This document shows positions 41,644-49,474 of a DNA stretch of 64,000 nt, in pieces. A program made the translations under genes and the position numbers. The stretch comes from an uncultured Lachnospiraceae bacterium (lineage in GTDB: Bacteria; Bacillota; Clostridia; Lachnospirales; Lachnospiraceae), in the NCBI GenBank assembly GCA_900550285.1, contig URRW01000004.1, positions 40,898-104,897 of the forward strand, read 5' to 3'. How positions within the stretch are numbered: the stretch's first letter is position 1; each line of letters begins with the position of its first letter. The notes beneath the pieces are model-generated. The model made no database searches and was not told where the DNA came from. It saw nothing but the letters and a program-made list of their open reading frames with translations.

Positions 41644-42759
41644 ATGGTAGATGAAAACGTAAGGGCAAAAATGGAGGAGAAGGTAAGAGGCCTTCTCGCC
41701 ATGGCAAAGAAAAAGAAAAATGTGCTGGAATATCAGGAGATCAGCGATTATCTTGCGGATCTGCATCTGGAAGACGAGCAGCTTGACGACGTTTTGGAGG
41801 CGCTGGAAAAAAGCGGCGTGGACGTCCTGCGCATTACGGAAGAGGACGACATCCCCGACGAAGAGCTGCTTTTGGCAGATGAAGAAGATGTGGATATGGA
41901 GAATCTGGATCTGAGCATCCCCGACGGAATCAGCATCGAAGACCCTGTCCGCATGTATTTAAAGGAGATCGGCAAGGTTCCGCTGTTGTCTGCCGAGGAA
42001 GAGATCGAGCTGGCAAAGCGGATGGAAAACGGCGACGAGGACGCCAAAAAGCGTCTGGCGGAGGCGAACCTGCGTCTGGTTGTGAGCATTGCAAAGCGCT
42101 ATGTGGGACGCGGGATGCTCTTTCTTGACCTGATCCAGGAGGGCAATCTGGGTCTGATCAAGGCGGTCGAAAAATTCGATTACCGCAAGGGCTACAAGTT
42201 TTCCACCTATGCGACGTGGTGGATCAGACAGGCGATCACGAGGGCGATCGCGGATCAGGCGAGGACGATCCGCATCCCGGTGCATATGGTCGAGACGATC
42301 AACAAGCTGATCCGCGTGAGCCGTCAGCTTTTGCAGGAGTTAGGCCGCGAACCTACTCCCGAGGAGATTTCCGAAGAGATGAATATGCCCGTAGACAGGG
42401 TGCGTGAGATTTTAAAGATCTCTCAGGAGCCGGTTTCTCTGGAAACGCCCATCGGCGAGGAGGAGGACAGCCATCTGGGCGACTTTATTCAGGATGACAA
42501 CGTGCCCGTGCCTGCGGACGCGGCGGCGTTTACCCTGTTAAAGGAGCAGCTGGTAGAGGTTTTGAGCACCCTGACCGACAGGGAGCAGAAGGTGCTGCGC
42601 CTGCGTTTCGGTCTGGACGACGGACGTGCACGGACGCTGGAAGAGGTAGGCAAGGAGTTTAACGTAACGAGAGAGCGTATCCGCCAGATCGAGGCGAAGG
42701 CGCTGCGCAAGCTGCGCCATCCGAGCCGCAGCCGCAAGTTAAAGGACTATCTGGACTAA
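41644..42759 (+). CDS. rpoD: RNA polymerase primary sigma factor (sigma-70/SigA)
   Basis: A 371-residue housekeeping sigma factor. Region 1.1-like N-terminus with an acidic linker (about 70-95), region 1.2 (DPVRMYLKEIGKVPLLS), region 2 (NLRLVVSIAKRYVGRGMLFL, GYKFSTYATWWIRQAITRAI), region 3 and region 4 with the -35-binding helix (EVGKEFNVTRERIRQIEAKA). Length is normal for clostridial SigA. ATG 41644 is 9 bases from AGGAAGG; ATG 41635 touches it. It sits 39 bases after dnaG and explains the -35/-10 boxes found across the window. Confidence 0.97.
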   Translation: MVDENVRAKMEEKVRGLLAMAKKKKNVLEYQEISDYLADLHLEDEQLDDVLEALEKSGVDVLRITEEDDIPDEELLLADEEDVDMENLDLSIPDGISIEDPVRMYLKEIGKVPLLSAEEEIELAKRMENGDEDAKKRLAEANLRLVVSIAKRYVGRGMLFLDLIQEGNLGLIKAVEKFDYRKGYKFSTYATWWIRQAITRAIADQARTIRIPVHMVETINKLIRVSRQLLQELGREPTPEEISEEMNMPVDRVREILKISQEPVSLETPIGEEEDSHLGDFIQDDNVPVPADAAAFTLLKEQLVEVLSTLTDREQKVLRLRFGLDDGRARTLEEVGKEFNVTRERIRQIEAKALRKLRHPSRSRKLKDYLD

Positions 42760-42795
42760 ACCGACAGGTTTGCCAAAAAACAATGCCGAAAGGAT

Positions 42796-42823
42796 GCCGG
42801 ACCGTCTTTCGGGGCGGTCCGGC
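42796..42823 (+). other. GC-rich hairpin between rpoD and trmK
   Basis: GCCGGACCG (42796-42804) pairs perfectly with CGGTCCGGC (42815-42823), without a T run, 12 bases before the trmK start. trmK has no clear ribosome site, so the hairpin may bear on its translation or on mRNA processing. Confidence 0.55.
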
Positions 42824-42835
42824 TGATAGAAAAAG

Positions 42836-43747
42836 ATGGAATTATCAAACAGAATGAAAGCCGTAGCGGAGCTTGTCCCCTGCGGCCATACGGCGGCGGA
42901 TGTCGGCTGTGACCATGGATTTGTATCCATTTATCTGGCGCAGCATGGCATCTGCCCTTATATTTTTGCGGGGGATGTGCGGAAAGGGCCGCTGGAACGG
43001 GCAAAGGAGCACATCCGGGAAAGCAGGCTGACAGACCGGATCGGGGCGGTATTGTCCGACGGATTAAAGCAGATCCCGGTTGCAGGTGCGGACGGCAAAA
43101 AGGCAGCAGATGAAGAAGGTGCAGACGGCAGACAGGCGGCGGATCCAGAGGGCGCGGACGGCTTTATCGCTGCGGGAATGGGCGGCAAGCTGATCGTGCA
43201 GATCCTGACGGATGTGCCGGAAAAGACGGCGGCGCTTAAATGGTGCGTGCTGTCGCCCCAGTCGGAAATCTGGCTGGTGCGCCGGAAGCTGGCAGAGCTG
43301 GGCTTTTTGATCCTGCGGGAAAATATGGTGCTGGAGGACGGCAAATTTTATCCGATGATGCTGGCGGTGCGGGAAGCGGACGAAGAGTGGGTCAGGGACG
43401 CCCTGAATGTAAAACGGGAAAACGAGGCGCTTGAAAAACGGCTGGAAGCGTCCGGCTTTTCAAAAGAAGAACGGGAAGGGGCGGCAGACTGGCTGGGGCT
43501 TCGGCTCATAGTAGATCAAAACGGCGTACTAATTTCTTTTTTGAAGCATACAATGGCAACAGACGGGGCTTTGCTTTCCGGGATGCCGGCAGCGCCGGAG
43601 GAAGGGACTGATCTAGGGCAAGGCGCACAAGGCGGTCAGGGCGCGGTTTTGGATGCGAAGCAGGAACGGATCGCGCTGCGGCGCAGGGAGCTTTTGGCGC
43701 GTATGACGTTTGCAGGAAAGGTTTTGGAATTTTTGGGGGAGGCTTAA
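42836..43747 (+). CDS. trmK: tRNA (adenine(22)-N(1))-methyltransferase TrmK family, with repeat insertion
   Basis: A 303-residue SAM-dependent enzyme that methylates A22 of tRNA. The N-terminus LSNRMKAVAELVPCGHTAAD and DVGCDHGFVSIYLAQ are the family hallmarks, followed by GDVRKGPLERAKEHI and AAGMGGKLIVQIL. It is about 70 residues longer than usual: an 11-residue unit (GADGKKAADEE, GADGRQAADPE, GADG...) is inserted before the AAGMGG strand, and a Gly/Gln-rich stretch sits near residue 260. Located directly after rpoD, as in many Firmicutes. Confidence 0.88.
   Translation: MELSNRMKAVAELVPCGHTAADVGCDHGFVSIYLAQHGICPYIFAGDVRKGPLERAKEHIRESRLTDRIGAVLSDGLKQIPVAGADGKKAADEEGADGRQAADPEGADGFIAAGMGGKLIVQILTDVPEKTAALKWCVLSPQSEIWLVRRKLAELGFLILRENMVLEDGKFYPMMLAVREADEEWVRDALNVKRENEALEKRLEASGFSKEEREGAADWLGLRLIVDQNGVLISFLKHTMATDGALLSGMPAAPEEGTDLGQGAQGGQGAVLDAKQERIALRRRELLARMTFAGKVLEFLGEA
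43085..43162 (+). repeat. In-frame 33-base tandem repeat inside trmK
   Basis: Two full 33-base units (43085-43117 and 43118-43150) and the start of a third (from 43151) that merges with the native GADGFIAAG strand, as if that strand had been duplicated. Confidence 0.75.
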
Positions 43748-43771
43748 GCGGCAGAACAGGAGGAAAAACAG

Positions 43772-45424
43772 ATGAAGGTAACGATAAACAGGGAGAACAT
43801 GGAATGCAGCGAAGGGTGCACCTACAGGGAGCTGGCACAGCAGGTACAGGGGGCATATGCCCACCGGATCGTGCTTGCGGTAGCGGATCATAAGATCCGG
43901 GAGCTGTTCTGGACGGTAAAGGACGGGGCAAAGGTTACATTTTTGACGGCGCAGGATCGGATCGGGCATGATACCTATTCCAGAAGCGCGGTAATGCTTT
44001 TGATGAAGGCGGCTGCAGATGTGGCGGGCGCGCCCCAAAAGGGCAAGCTGAAGGTGGAATTTTCCATTGGAAAAGGGCTGTACTGTTCGCCAAAGGGCGG
44101 GCTGAAAATAGACGAGGCGTTTGTGGAGCAGGTAAAGGAGCGGATGCACAGCCTTGTCAGGGCACAGCTTCCTTTTGTAAAAAAAGCTTTCCCGACAGAC
44201 GAGGCGATACAGCTGTTTGAAAAACAGGGGATGAGCGATAAGGTTCAGCTTTTTAAATACCGGAGGGGCTCTTACATCAATGTGTACAATCTGGACGGCT
44301 ATTATGATTATTACTATGGCTATATGGTTCCGGACACCGGGTATTTGGAATGCTTTGATGTGGTGCGCTACCGGGAGGGGCTGATGCTGATGCTGCCGGA
44401 TGCGGAAAATCCGGCGGAAGCGCCGGGGCTTGAGGAGCGTTCTAAGCTTTTTGAAACGCTGTATCAGTCTACCCGCTGGGGCGATCAGATTGGGATCGAT
44501 ACGGTCGGGGATTTAAACGACAAGATCTGCGAGGGGGATCTGGCGGAGCTGATTCTTGTGCAGGAGGCGCTGCAGGAGAGCAGGATCGGAAAGATCGCAG
44601 AGGAAATTGCGCAGCGTCCCCATGTAAAATTCGTGATGATCGCGGGGCCTTCCTCTTCCGGCAAGACGACCTTTTCCCACCGGCTTTCGATCCAGCTAAA
44701 AACCTTCGGCTTAAAGCCCCATCCCATTGCGGTGGACAATTATTTTATCGACCGGGAGCTGACGCCAAAGGACGCGGACGGAAAGTATAATTTTGAAAGC
44801 CTTGACGCCATCGACGTAAAACGGTTCAACGAGGATATGTGCGATCTGCTTTCCGGGAAGCGGGTGGAGATGCCGACCTATAATTTCAAAACCGGGAAAC
44901 GGGAATATAACGGCAATTCCCTGCAGCTTGGGAAAGAGGATATTCTCGTGATCGAGGGGATCCACGGGCTCAACGACGCAATGTCCTATGCGCTGCCGAA
45001 CGACAGCAAATATAAGATTTATATCAGCGCGCTCACAAGCTTAAACGTGGATGAGCATAACCGGATCCGGACGACGGACGGCAGGCTTTTGCGGCGGCTT
45101 GTGCGGGATGCGCGCACGAGAGGGACGTCCGCAAAACAGACGATCAGCCAGTGGCCGTCGGTGCGCCGGGGAGAAGAGGAGAATATTTTCCCGTTTCAGG
45201 AATGCGCGGACGCGATGTTTAATTCCGTTCTGATCTATGAGCTGAGCGTGCTGAAAACCTATGCGGAACCGCTTCTTTACAGCATCGGGAAAGATGAGCC
45301 GGAATATTTTGAGGCGAAGCGGCTTTTGAAGTTCCTGGATTATTTTCTGGGCGTCAGCAGCGAGGACCTGCCGAAAAATTCGATCGTGCGGGAATTCGTC
45401 GGAGGCAGCTGCTTCCGGGTCTGA
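43772..45424 (+). CDS. TGS-like domain plus uridine/nucleoside kinase fusion
   Basis: A 550-residue cytoplasmic protein. The first 60 residues resemble a TGS domain (SEGCTYRELAQQVQGAYAHR), the next 200 resemble the editing part of threonyl-tRNA synthetase, and the C-terminal 260 are a uridine-kinase-like P-loop domain (IAGPSSSGKTTFSHRLS near residue 295; VDNYFIDRELTPKD; VIEGIHGLND). This fused architecture is known in Firmicutes and Thermotoga and is annotated as nucleoside kinase. The substrate is likely uridine or a related nucleoside. Located 24 bases after trmK. Confidence 0.85.
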   Translation: MKVTINRENMECSEGCTYRELAQQVQGAYAHRIVLAVADHKIRELFWTVKDGAKVTFLTAQDRIGHDTYSRSAVMLLMKAAADVAGAPQKGKLKVEFSIGKGLYCSPKGGLKIDEAFVEQVKERMHSLVRAQLPFVKKAFPTDEAIQLFEKQGMSDKVQLFKYRRGSYINVYNLDGYYDYYYGYMVPDTGYLECFDVVRYREGLMLMLPDAENPAEAPGLEERSKLFETLYQSTRWGDQIGIDTVGDLNDKICEGDLAELILVQEALQESRIGKIAEEIAQRPHVKFVMIAGPSSSGKTTFSHRLSIQLKTFGLKPHPIAVDNYFIDRELTPKDADGKYNFESLDAIDVKRFNEDMCDLLSGKRVEMPTYNFKTGKREYNGNSLQLGKEDILVIEGIHGLNDAMSYALPNDSKYKIYISALTSLNVDEHNRIRTTDGRLLRRLVRDARTRGTSAKQTISQWPSVRRGEEENIFPFQECADAMFNSVLIYELSVLKTYAEPLLYSIGKDEPEYFEAKRLLKFLDYFLGVSSEDLPKNSIVREFVGGSCFRV

Positions 45425-45487
45425 AATTGGACAGGCTGTGAAAAAACAAAATTATAAGCATATATATGAGAAAAAATCTCATATATA

Positions 45488-45515
45488 TTTACAAAATAAG
45501 AGAAGGTGGTATAAT
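45488..45515 (+). promoter_or_regulatory. Promoter of the RloA/RloB module
   Basis: TTTACA (45488-45493), 16-base spacer, TATAAT (45510-45515), in an AT-rich stretch; 31 bases before the first start codon. Confidence 0.7.
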
Positions 45516-45546
45516 CGAAATATAGATATTGGAGGTGGCGGATATT

Positions 45547-46773
45547 ATGTTATGTCAATTTACAGTTAAAAATTTTAAAAGTATTAAAGAAGAAATGACT
45601 TTTGATATGCAGGCTGCCGCCATATCCGAGCACGAGGACAGGATAATCAAAGATACGGATGGAGAATTATATTTGCCGGTATCTGCTGTTTATGGACCTA
45701 ATGGCGGCGGAAAGTCAAATGTGCTGGAAGCGCTGCATATATTGGTCGCAAAAGTATTACGTCCCTTGTATGCAACGGATGATAATAATGACCGTTTTTT
45801 TCAAATGAAAAAAATTTTGATAGAGCCGTTTGCTTTCGGAGAGAAAGAAAAAGAAGAACCCACAGAATTTGAACTTTTCTTTCGCACAAAAGCGGCGGAA
45901 TACCGGTATGTTCTGACAGTAAAGAAGGATGTTGTTCTGTATGAGAGATTGGATCGTGTAAAATTTGATACGGGCAGAAGATCCGCTCTTTTGGAACGCT
46001 CTGACGAAGGGGTTGAATTAAAAGGCGCGTTGGCAAGGCTGAAAATCAGTAATGAATTGTCCGACACACTGACGTTGCTTTCCTATTTGGGAATTACCCA
46101 TAAAAAGAATGAAGTGGTAAAAGATGTATTGAACTGGTTTGAATATGGGATTGTTTTTTTGAATTATGGAAATCCGATGCAGGAACTCGGGATGGCAATT
46201 GCGGCTTCTGAAGATGTAAAGACTCTTTTTCTGGAAATGATTCAGGAGATGGATTTGGATATTACAAATTTCAGGGTTGAAGAAAAAGAGGACGAACGGA
46301 TCGAGGTTTATACCAGACATGTTGTTGACGGGTATGAGTTTGAACTAAATTTATCGGAAGAATCCAGCGGAACCAAGAAATTATTTGGGCTGCTGCCATT
46401 TATTGCGGATAGCCTTGTTTCTGGAACGACATTGGTTATTGATGAATTAGACGCCAAAATTCATCCGGTGCTGCTGCGGCATGTTATCATGCTGTTCAAT
46501 GATATGAAAATCAATCGGCATGGAGCGCAATTGATTTTCACATCCCATGATTTATCTACAATGAACAGCGAAGTATTCCGAAGAGACGAAATATGGTTTG
46601 TTGCAAAAGGAAACCGGCAGAATTCCAAACTGTATTCGCTGGTTGAATTTAAAAACGAAAAGGGTGAGTCTGTCCGTAAGGATGCCAAGTTTGATAAGCA
46701 GTATCTGGAAGGCAAGTATGGCGCCGACCCATATCTTAGAAAAATTATAGATTGGGGGAAGGTCAATGCCTAA
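45547..46773 (+). CDS. RloA/AbiLi-like AAA ATPase of a two-gene defence module
   Basis: A 408-residue ABC/SMC-like ATPase. It opens CQFTVKNFKSIKEEMTFDMQ, typical of AbiLi/OLD-type ATPases that act with nuclease partners; Walker A is the glycine-rich YGPNGGGKSNVLEAL, the signature is LSEESSGTKKLFGLL, Walker B TLVIDELDAKIHP and the switch His is in FTSHDLSTM. Partner RloB overlaps its end by 8 bases. Together they match RloAB, or AbiL abortive infection, in which phage infection is thought to trigger cell damage. ATG 45547 follows GGAGGTGG by 8 bases. AT-richer than neighbours. Confidence 0.85.
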   Translation: MLCQFTVKNFKSIKEEMTFDMQAAAISEHEDRIIKDTDGELYLPVSAVYGPNGGGKSNVLEALHILVAKVLRPLYATDDNNDRFFQMKKILIEPFAFGEKEKEEPTEFELFFRTKAAEYRYVLTVKKDVVLYERLDRVKFDTGRRSALLERSDEGVELKGALARLKISNELSDTLTLLSYLGITHKKNEVVKDVLNWFEYGIVFLNYGNPMQELGMAIAASEDVKTLFLEMIQEMDLDITNFRVEEKEDERIEVYTRHVVDGYEFELNLSEESSGTKKLFGLLPFIADSLVSGTTLVIDELDAKIHPVLLRHVIMLFNDMKINRHGAQLIFTSHDLSTMNSEVFRRDEIWFVAKGNRQNSKLYSLVEFKNEKGESVRKDAKFDKQYLEGKYGADPYLRKIIDWGKVNA

Positions 46774-47473
46774 AAAAGCCGGAATGGAGGCGTGGAAGAA
46801 AAAACGCCGGCAGGAATATCTGGAAAAGAAAGAATTTCGATATTATATTTTCTGCGAAGGGCAGCAGACGGAGCCTTCCTATTTTGAAGGCTTTAAGCGC
46901 TACATTGAAGATAATCCGGTTTATCGTGATATGGTACTGATTGAAATAGAACCGTGTCAGGCGGAAACCATGCGCGTAATTGGGATGGCTGAAAAGTATA
47001 TAAAGAAAAATGAAATTGAAAGGGGACAGGTCTGGTGCGTGTACGATAAAGACAGTTTCCCTGCAAAAGATTTTAATGGTGTGGTACAAAGGGCAGAATG
47101 CTTAAATCAGCAAAATCCATATGTGCAATATCATGCTGCATGGAGCAATGAGTGCATTGAATTTTGGTTTCTTCTGCATTTTGCTTATTATACGGCGAAT
47201 AATCACCGGACAGAATATATCTCATTTTTGAATGATAAGTTTAGAGAATTGGGCATCGGAAAATATCAGAAGAATATGAAAAATATTTTTGAGATCCTTC
47301 TGGAAAAGGGCAGTCCGAAGTTGGCAATCCGATATGCAAAGCGCATCATGAAAAGTGGGGAAGGCAGGACGCCTGCAGATATTGCGCCGGGAACAACGGT
47401 GTATGCGTTGGCAGAGGAGCTTGCTAAGTATTTGCCGGAGGAAAAGAAAAATAAATTTGGATTTCCAATATAG
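46766..47473 (+). CDS. RloB/AbiLii-like effector of the defence module
   Basis: A 235-residue protein. It begins with a basic helix (KKAGMEAWKKKRRQEYLEKK), then a TOPRIM-like core (YYIFCEGQQTEPSYFEGFKR; CVYDKDSFPAKDF; WSNECIEFWFLLHF) as in the RloB domain family. Such proteins are presumed nucleases working with the upstream ATPase. The 8-base overlap ensures a matched ratio. It ends 46 bases before the rnpB RNA, whose promoter follows at once, so the pair is inserted precisely between housekeeping units. Confidence 0.85.
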   Translation: MPKKAGMEAWKKKRRQEYLEKKEFRYYIFCEGQQTEPSYFEGFKRYIEDNPVYRDMVLIEIEPCQAETMRVIGMAEKYIKKNEIERGQVWCVYDKDSFPAKDFNGVVQRAECLNQQNPYVQYHAAWSNECIEFWFLLHFAYYTANNHRTEYISFLNDKFRELGIGKYQKNMKNIFEILLEKGSPKLAIRYAKRIMKSGEGRTPADIAPGTTVYALAEELAKYLPEEKKNKFGFPI

Positions 47474-47482
47474 GAAAAAGCC

Positions 47483-47511
47483 TTGCCAAGCGTGCAGTTT
47501 GCTGGTAGAAT
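47483..47511 (+). promoter_or_regulatory. rnpB promoter
   Basis: TTGCCA (47483-47488), 17-base spacer, TAGAAT (47506-47511); the predicted start falls at the first base of the RNase P RNA. Confidence 0.8.
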
Positions 47512-47518
47512 GTCACAT

Positions 47519-47881
47519 GGTAAGTAAGATAAATGGTCGCGGCTGTCAGTCCGTCTGGACGCCCGAAAGGGGACAGGTGAGGAAAGTCCGGGCTTCACAG
47601 GGCAGGATGCCGGATAACGTCCGGTGGAGGCGACTCCAAGGATAGTGCAACAGAAATGTACCGCCGGCTTTTGTGCCGGTAAGGTTGGAAGGGCAGTGTA
47701 AGAGACTACCGCCCGCCCGGTAACGGGCGGGGCATATGTAAACCCCATCCGAAGCAAGACCGAATAGAAAGCGACAGGTTTGCCCGACCTGCTTTCAGGT
47801 GGGTCGCTTGAGCCTGCCGGCAACGGCAGGACTAGATAGATGACCATTCACGACATAACCCGGCTTATCGTTTTGCTTACC
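47519..47881 (+). ncRNA. rnpB: RNase P RNA (type A)
   Basis: Catalytic RNA that trims tRNA 5' ends. The universally conserved GAGGAAAGTCCGGGCT block lies near 47579, followed by GGATGCC, CTCCAAGGATAGTGCAACAGAAA and the 3' ACTAGATAGATGACCATTCACGACA-type P4/J region (positions 47831-47858). Ends pair as P1: GGTAAG...GATAA with TTATC...CTTACC. About 363 bases, normal for type A RNA. Its tRNA substrates here lack encoded CCA. Confidence 0.95.
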
Positions 47882-47884
47882 GTC

Positions 47885-47922
47885 AAAAATGCCGCTCTGC
47901 GTTGATTCAGAGCGGCATTTTT
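47885..47922 (+). terminator. rnpB terminator
   Basis: AAAAATGCCGCTCTG (47885-47899) pairs with CAGAGCGGCATTTTT (47908-47922). Confidence 0.85.
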
Positions 47923-47992
47923 GTTATGATAGAGGCAGATTCGGGATTTGCGGATCACATGGAAACGGGAGTGTTTTTGAAAGGGGAGTTTT

Positions 47993-48400
47993 ATGATCGC
48001 AATCGTATGTCTGGACGACGGAAACGGAATGCTTTTTAACGGAAGGCGGCAGAGCCGCGACCGGGTTGTGACGGAGCGCATTGCAGCGCTGGCAGCAGGG
48101 AAAAAGCTGTGGATGAATGAATATACGGCGGGACTGTTTGAAGGAATGGACGTGCCAAAGCAGGTGCGGGAGGATTTCCTTTCTGCCGCAGGAAAAGGGG
48201 AGCTGTGCATAGTTGAAAACAAGGGGATAAAAGCGGTTGTGGACCGGCTGGAAAAGCTGATCATTTTTCGGTGGAACCGGAAATATCCGGCAGATTTTTG
48301 GCTGGACGTAGATCTGGGGGACTGGAAGCTGATTGAAGCAGAGGAATTTCCCGGAAATTCCCATGAAAAGATCACGCAGGAGACTTATGTGAAAAAGTAA
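47993..48400 (+). CDS. Small DHFR-like protein of unknown function
   Basis: A 135-residue protein not assigned with confidence. The start IAIVCLDDGNGMLFNGRRQS followed by RD has the pattern of the dihydrofolate reductase N-terminus (I-x5-D-x2-GI-x-N), and WMNEYTAGLFEG plus the terminal ITQETYVKK also recall DHFR strands. Catalytic residues of real DHFR are not preserved clearly, so activity is doubtful. It lies 48 bases upstream of a secreted nuclease, and I recall this pair together in Lachnospiraceae, function unknown. Confidence 0.6.
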   Translation: MIAIVCLDDGNGMLFNGRRQSRDRVVTERIAALAAGKKLWMNEYTAGLFEGMDVPKQVREDFLSAAGKGELCIVENKGIKAVVDRLEKLIIFRWNRKYPADFWLDVDLGDWKLIEAEEFPGNSHEKITQETYVKK

Positions 48401-48448
48401 GGGATACGACAGGATTTTAGAAAAAATGACATCAGGGAGATGACAAAA

Positions 48449-49444
48449 ATGTTTGGAAAACGGGCAGTAAAAAGCGGAAAATGGAAATTGTTTCTGGGCG
48501 CGGTATCGGCGGCACTTCTGATCGGCGGATGCGCAGGGACGCAGGGCGCGGCAGGACAGGAGTTTGGACAAAATATCGGGCAAAGTGCCGTACAGGATCA
48601 GAATGACGGACAGGAGCTTGATCCGGCAGCGTCCAAACAGCCGGAAAAGACGCAGGAGCGGATCGTATTGGACGACGGTACGGAAATCGAAGGCTACGGC
48701 GGTTCCCCGTATACGGCAATCGGCGACAATGTGCCGGACTTTTCGGAAGAAGAAATGACACAGCAGTCCTTCGAGCATTACAGCGGCTTGGACAGCCTTG
48801 GCAGATGCGGCACGGCTTACGCTAACGTAGGAACGGATATGATGCCGACAGAGGAGCGCGGGAGTATCGGGCAGGTTAAGCCCTCCGGCTGGAAAACGGC
48901 GAGATATGATATTGTGGACGGCAAATATCTGTATAACCGCTGTCATCTGATCGGTTATCAGCTTACGGGCGAAAATGCCAACGAGGAAAATCTGATCACC
49001 GGAACCCGTTATCTGAATGTGGACGGAATGCTGCCGTTTGAAAATATGGTGGCAGACTATGTAAAAGAAACGGATAACCATGTGCTTTACCGGGTAACGC
49101 CCGTATTTGAAGGCAGCGAGCTTGTGGCGCGGGGGGTGCGGATGGAGGGCTGGTCGGTGGAGGATCAGGGTGAAGGCGTCTGCTTTGACGTATTTGCCTA
49201 CAATGTGCAGCCCGGGATCAAGATTGATTATGCCACCGGAGAAAGCGCGCTGGCAGCAGAAGACGGCGCAGGAAATGCAGAGGAAAGTGAAGGAGAATTG
49301 GAAATCCGCGGAAATAAAAAGTCAAAAATATATCACTGCCCGGGACAGGCGGATTATGATACGATGGCGGATTCGCCGAATCTGATTTTATTTGAGTCAG
49401 AAGCGGAGGCGCAGAAGGCAGGGTATCGGAAGGCGAAGCGGTAA
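48449..49444 (+). CDS. DNA/RNA non-specific endonuclease, EndA type, lipoprotein
   Basis: A 331-residue extracellular nuclease. A basic N-terminus and helix end in the lipobox LIGGC, followed by a Gln-rich linker; the nuclease domain (about 85-270) has the EndA-like active site YNRCHLIGYQL (His near 170) with metal-binding Asn/Glu in GENANEENLITGTRYLN. The last 45 residues (KSKIYHCPGQADYDTMADSP and SEAEAQKAGYR) form a separate small domain like the sunset domain. Start ATG 48449, 9 bases from AGGGAG. It probably degrades external DNA for nutrition or uptake. Confidence 0.88.
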   Translation: MFGKRAVKSGKWKLFLGAVSAALLIGGCAGTQGAAGQEFGQNIGQSAVQDQNDGQELDPAASKQPEKTQERIVLDDGTEIEGYGGSPYTAIGDNVPDFSEEEMTQQSFEHYSGLDSLGRCGTAYANVGTDMMPTEERGSIGQVKPSGWKTARYDIVDGKYLYNRCHLIGYQLTGENANEENLITGTRYLNVDGMLPFENMVADYVKETDNHVLYRVTPVFEGSELVARGVRMEGWSVEDQGEGVCFDVFAYNVQPGIKIDYATGESALAAEDGAGNAEESEGELEIRGNKKSKIYHCPGQADYDTMADSPNLILFESEAEAQKAGYRKAKR

Positions 49445-49474
49445 GGAGCTTAGAAAAACCATGGGGGAAAAATC

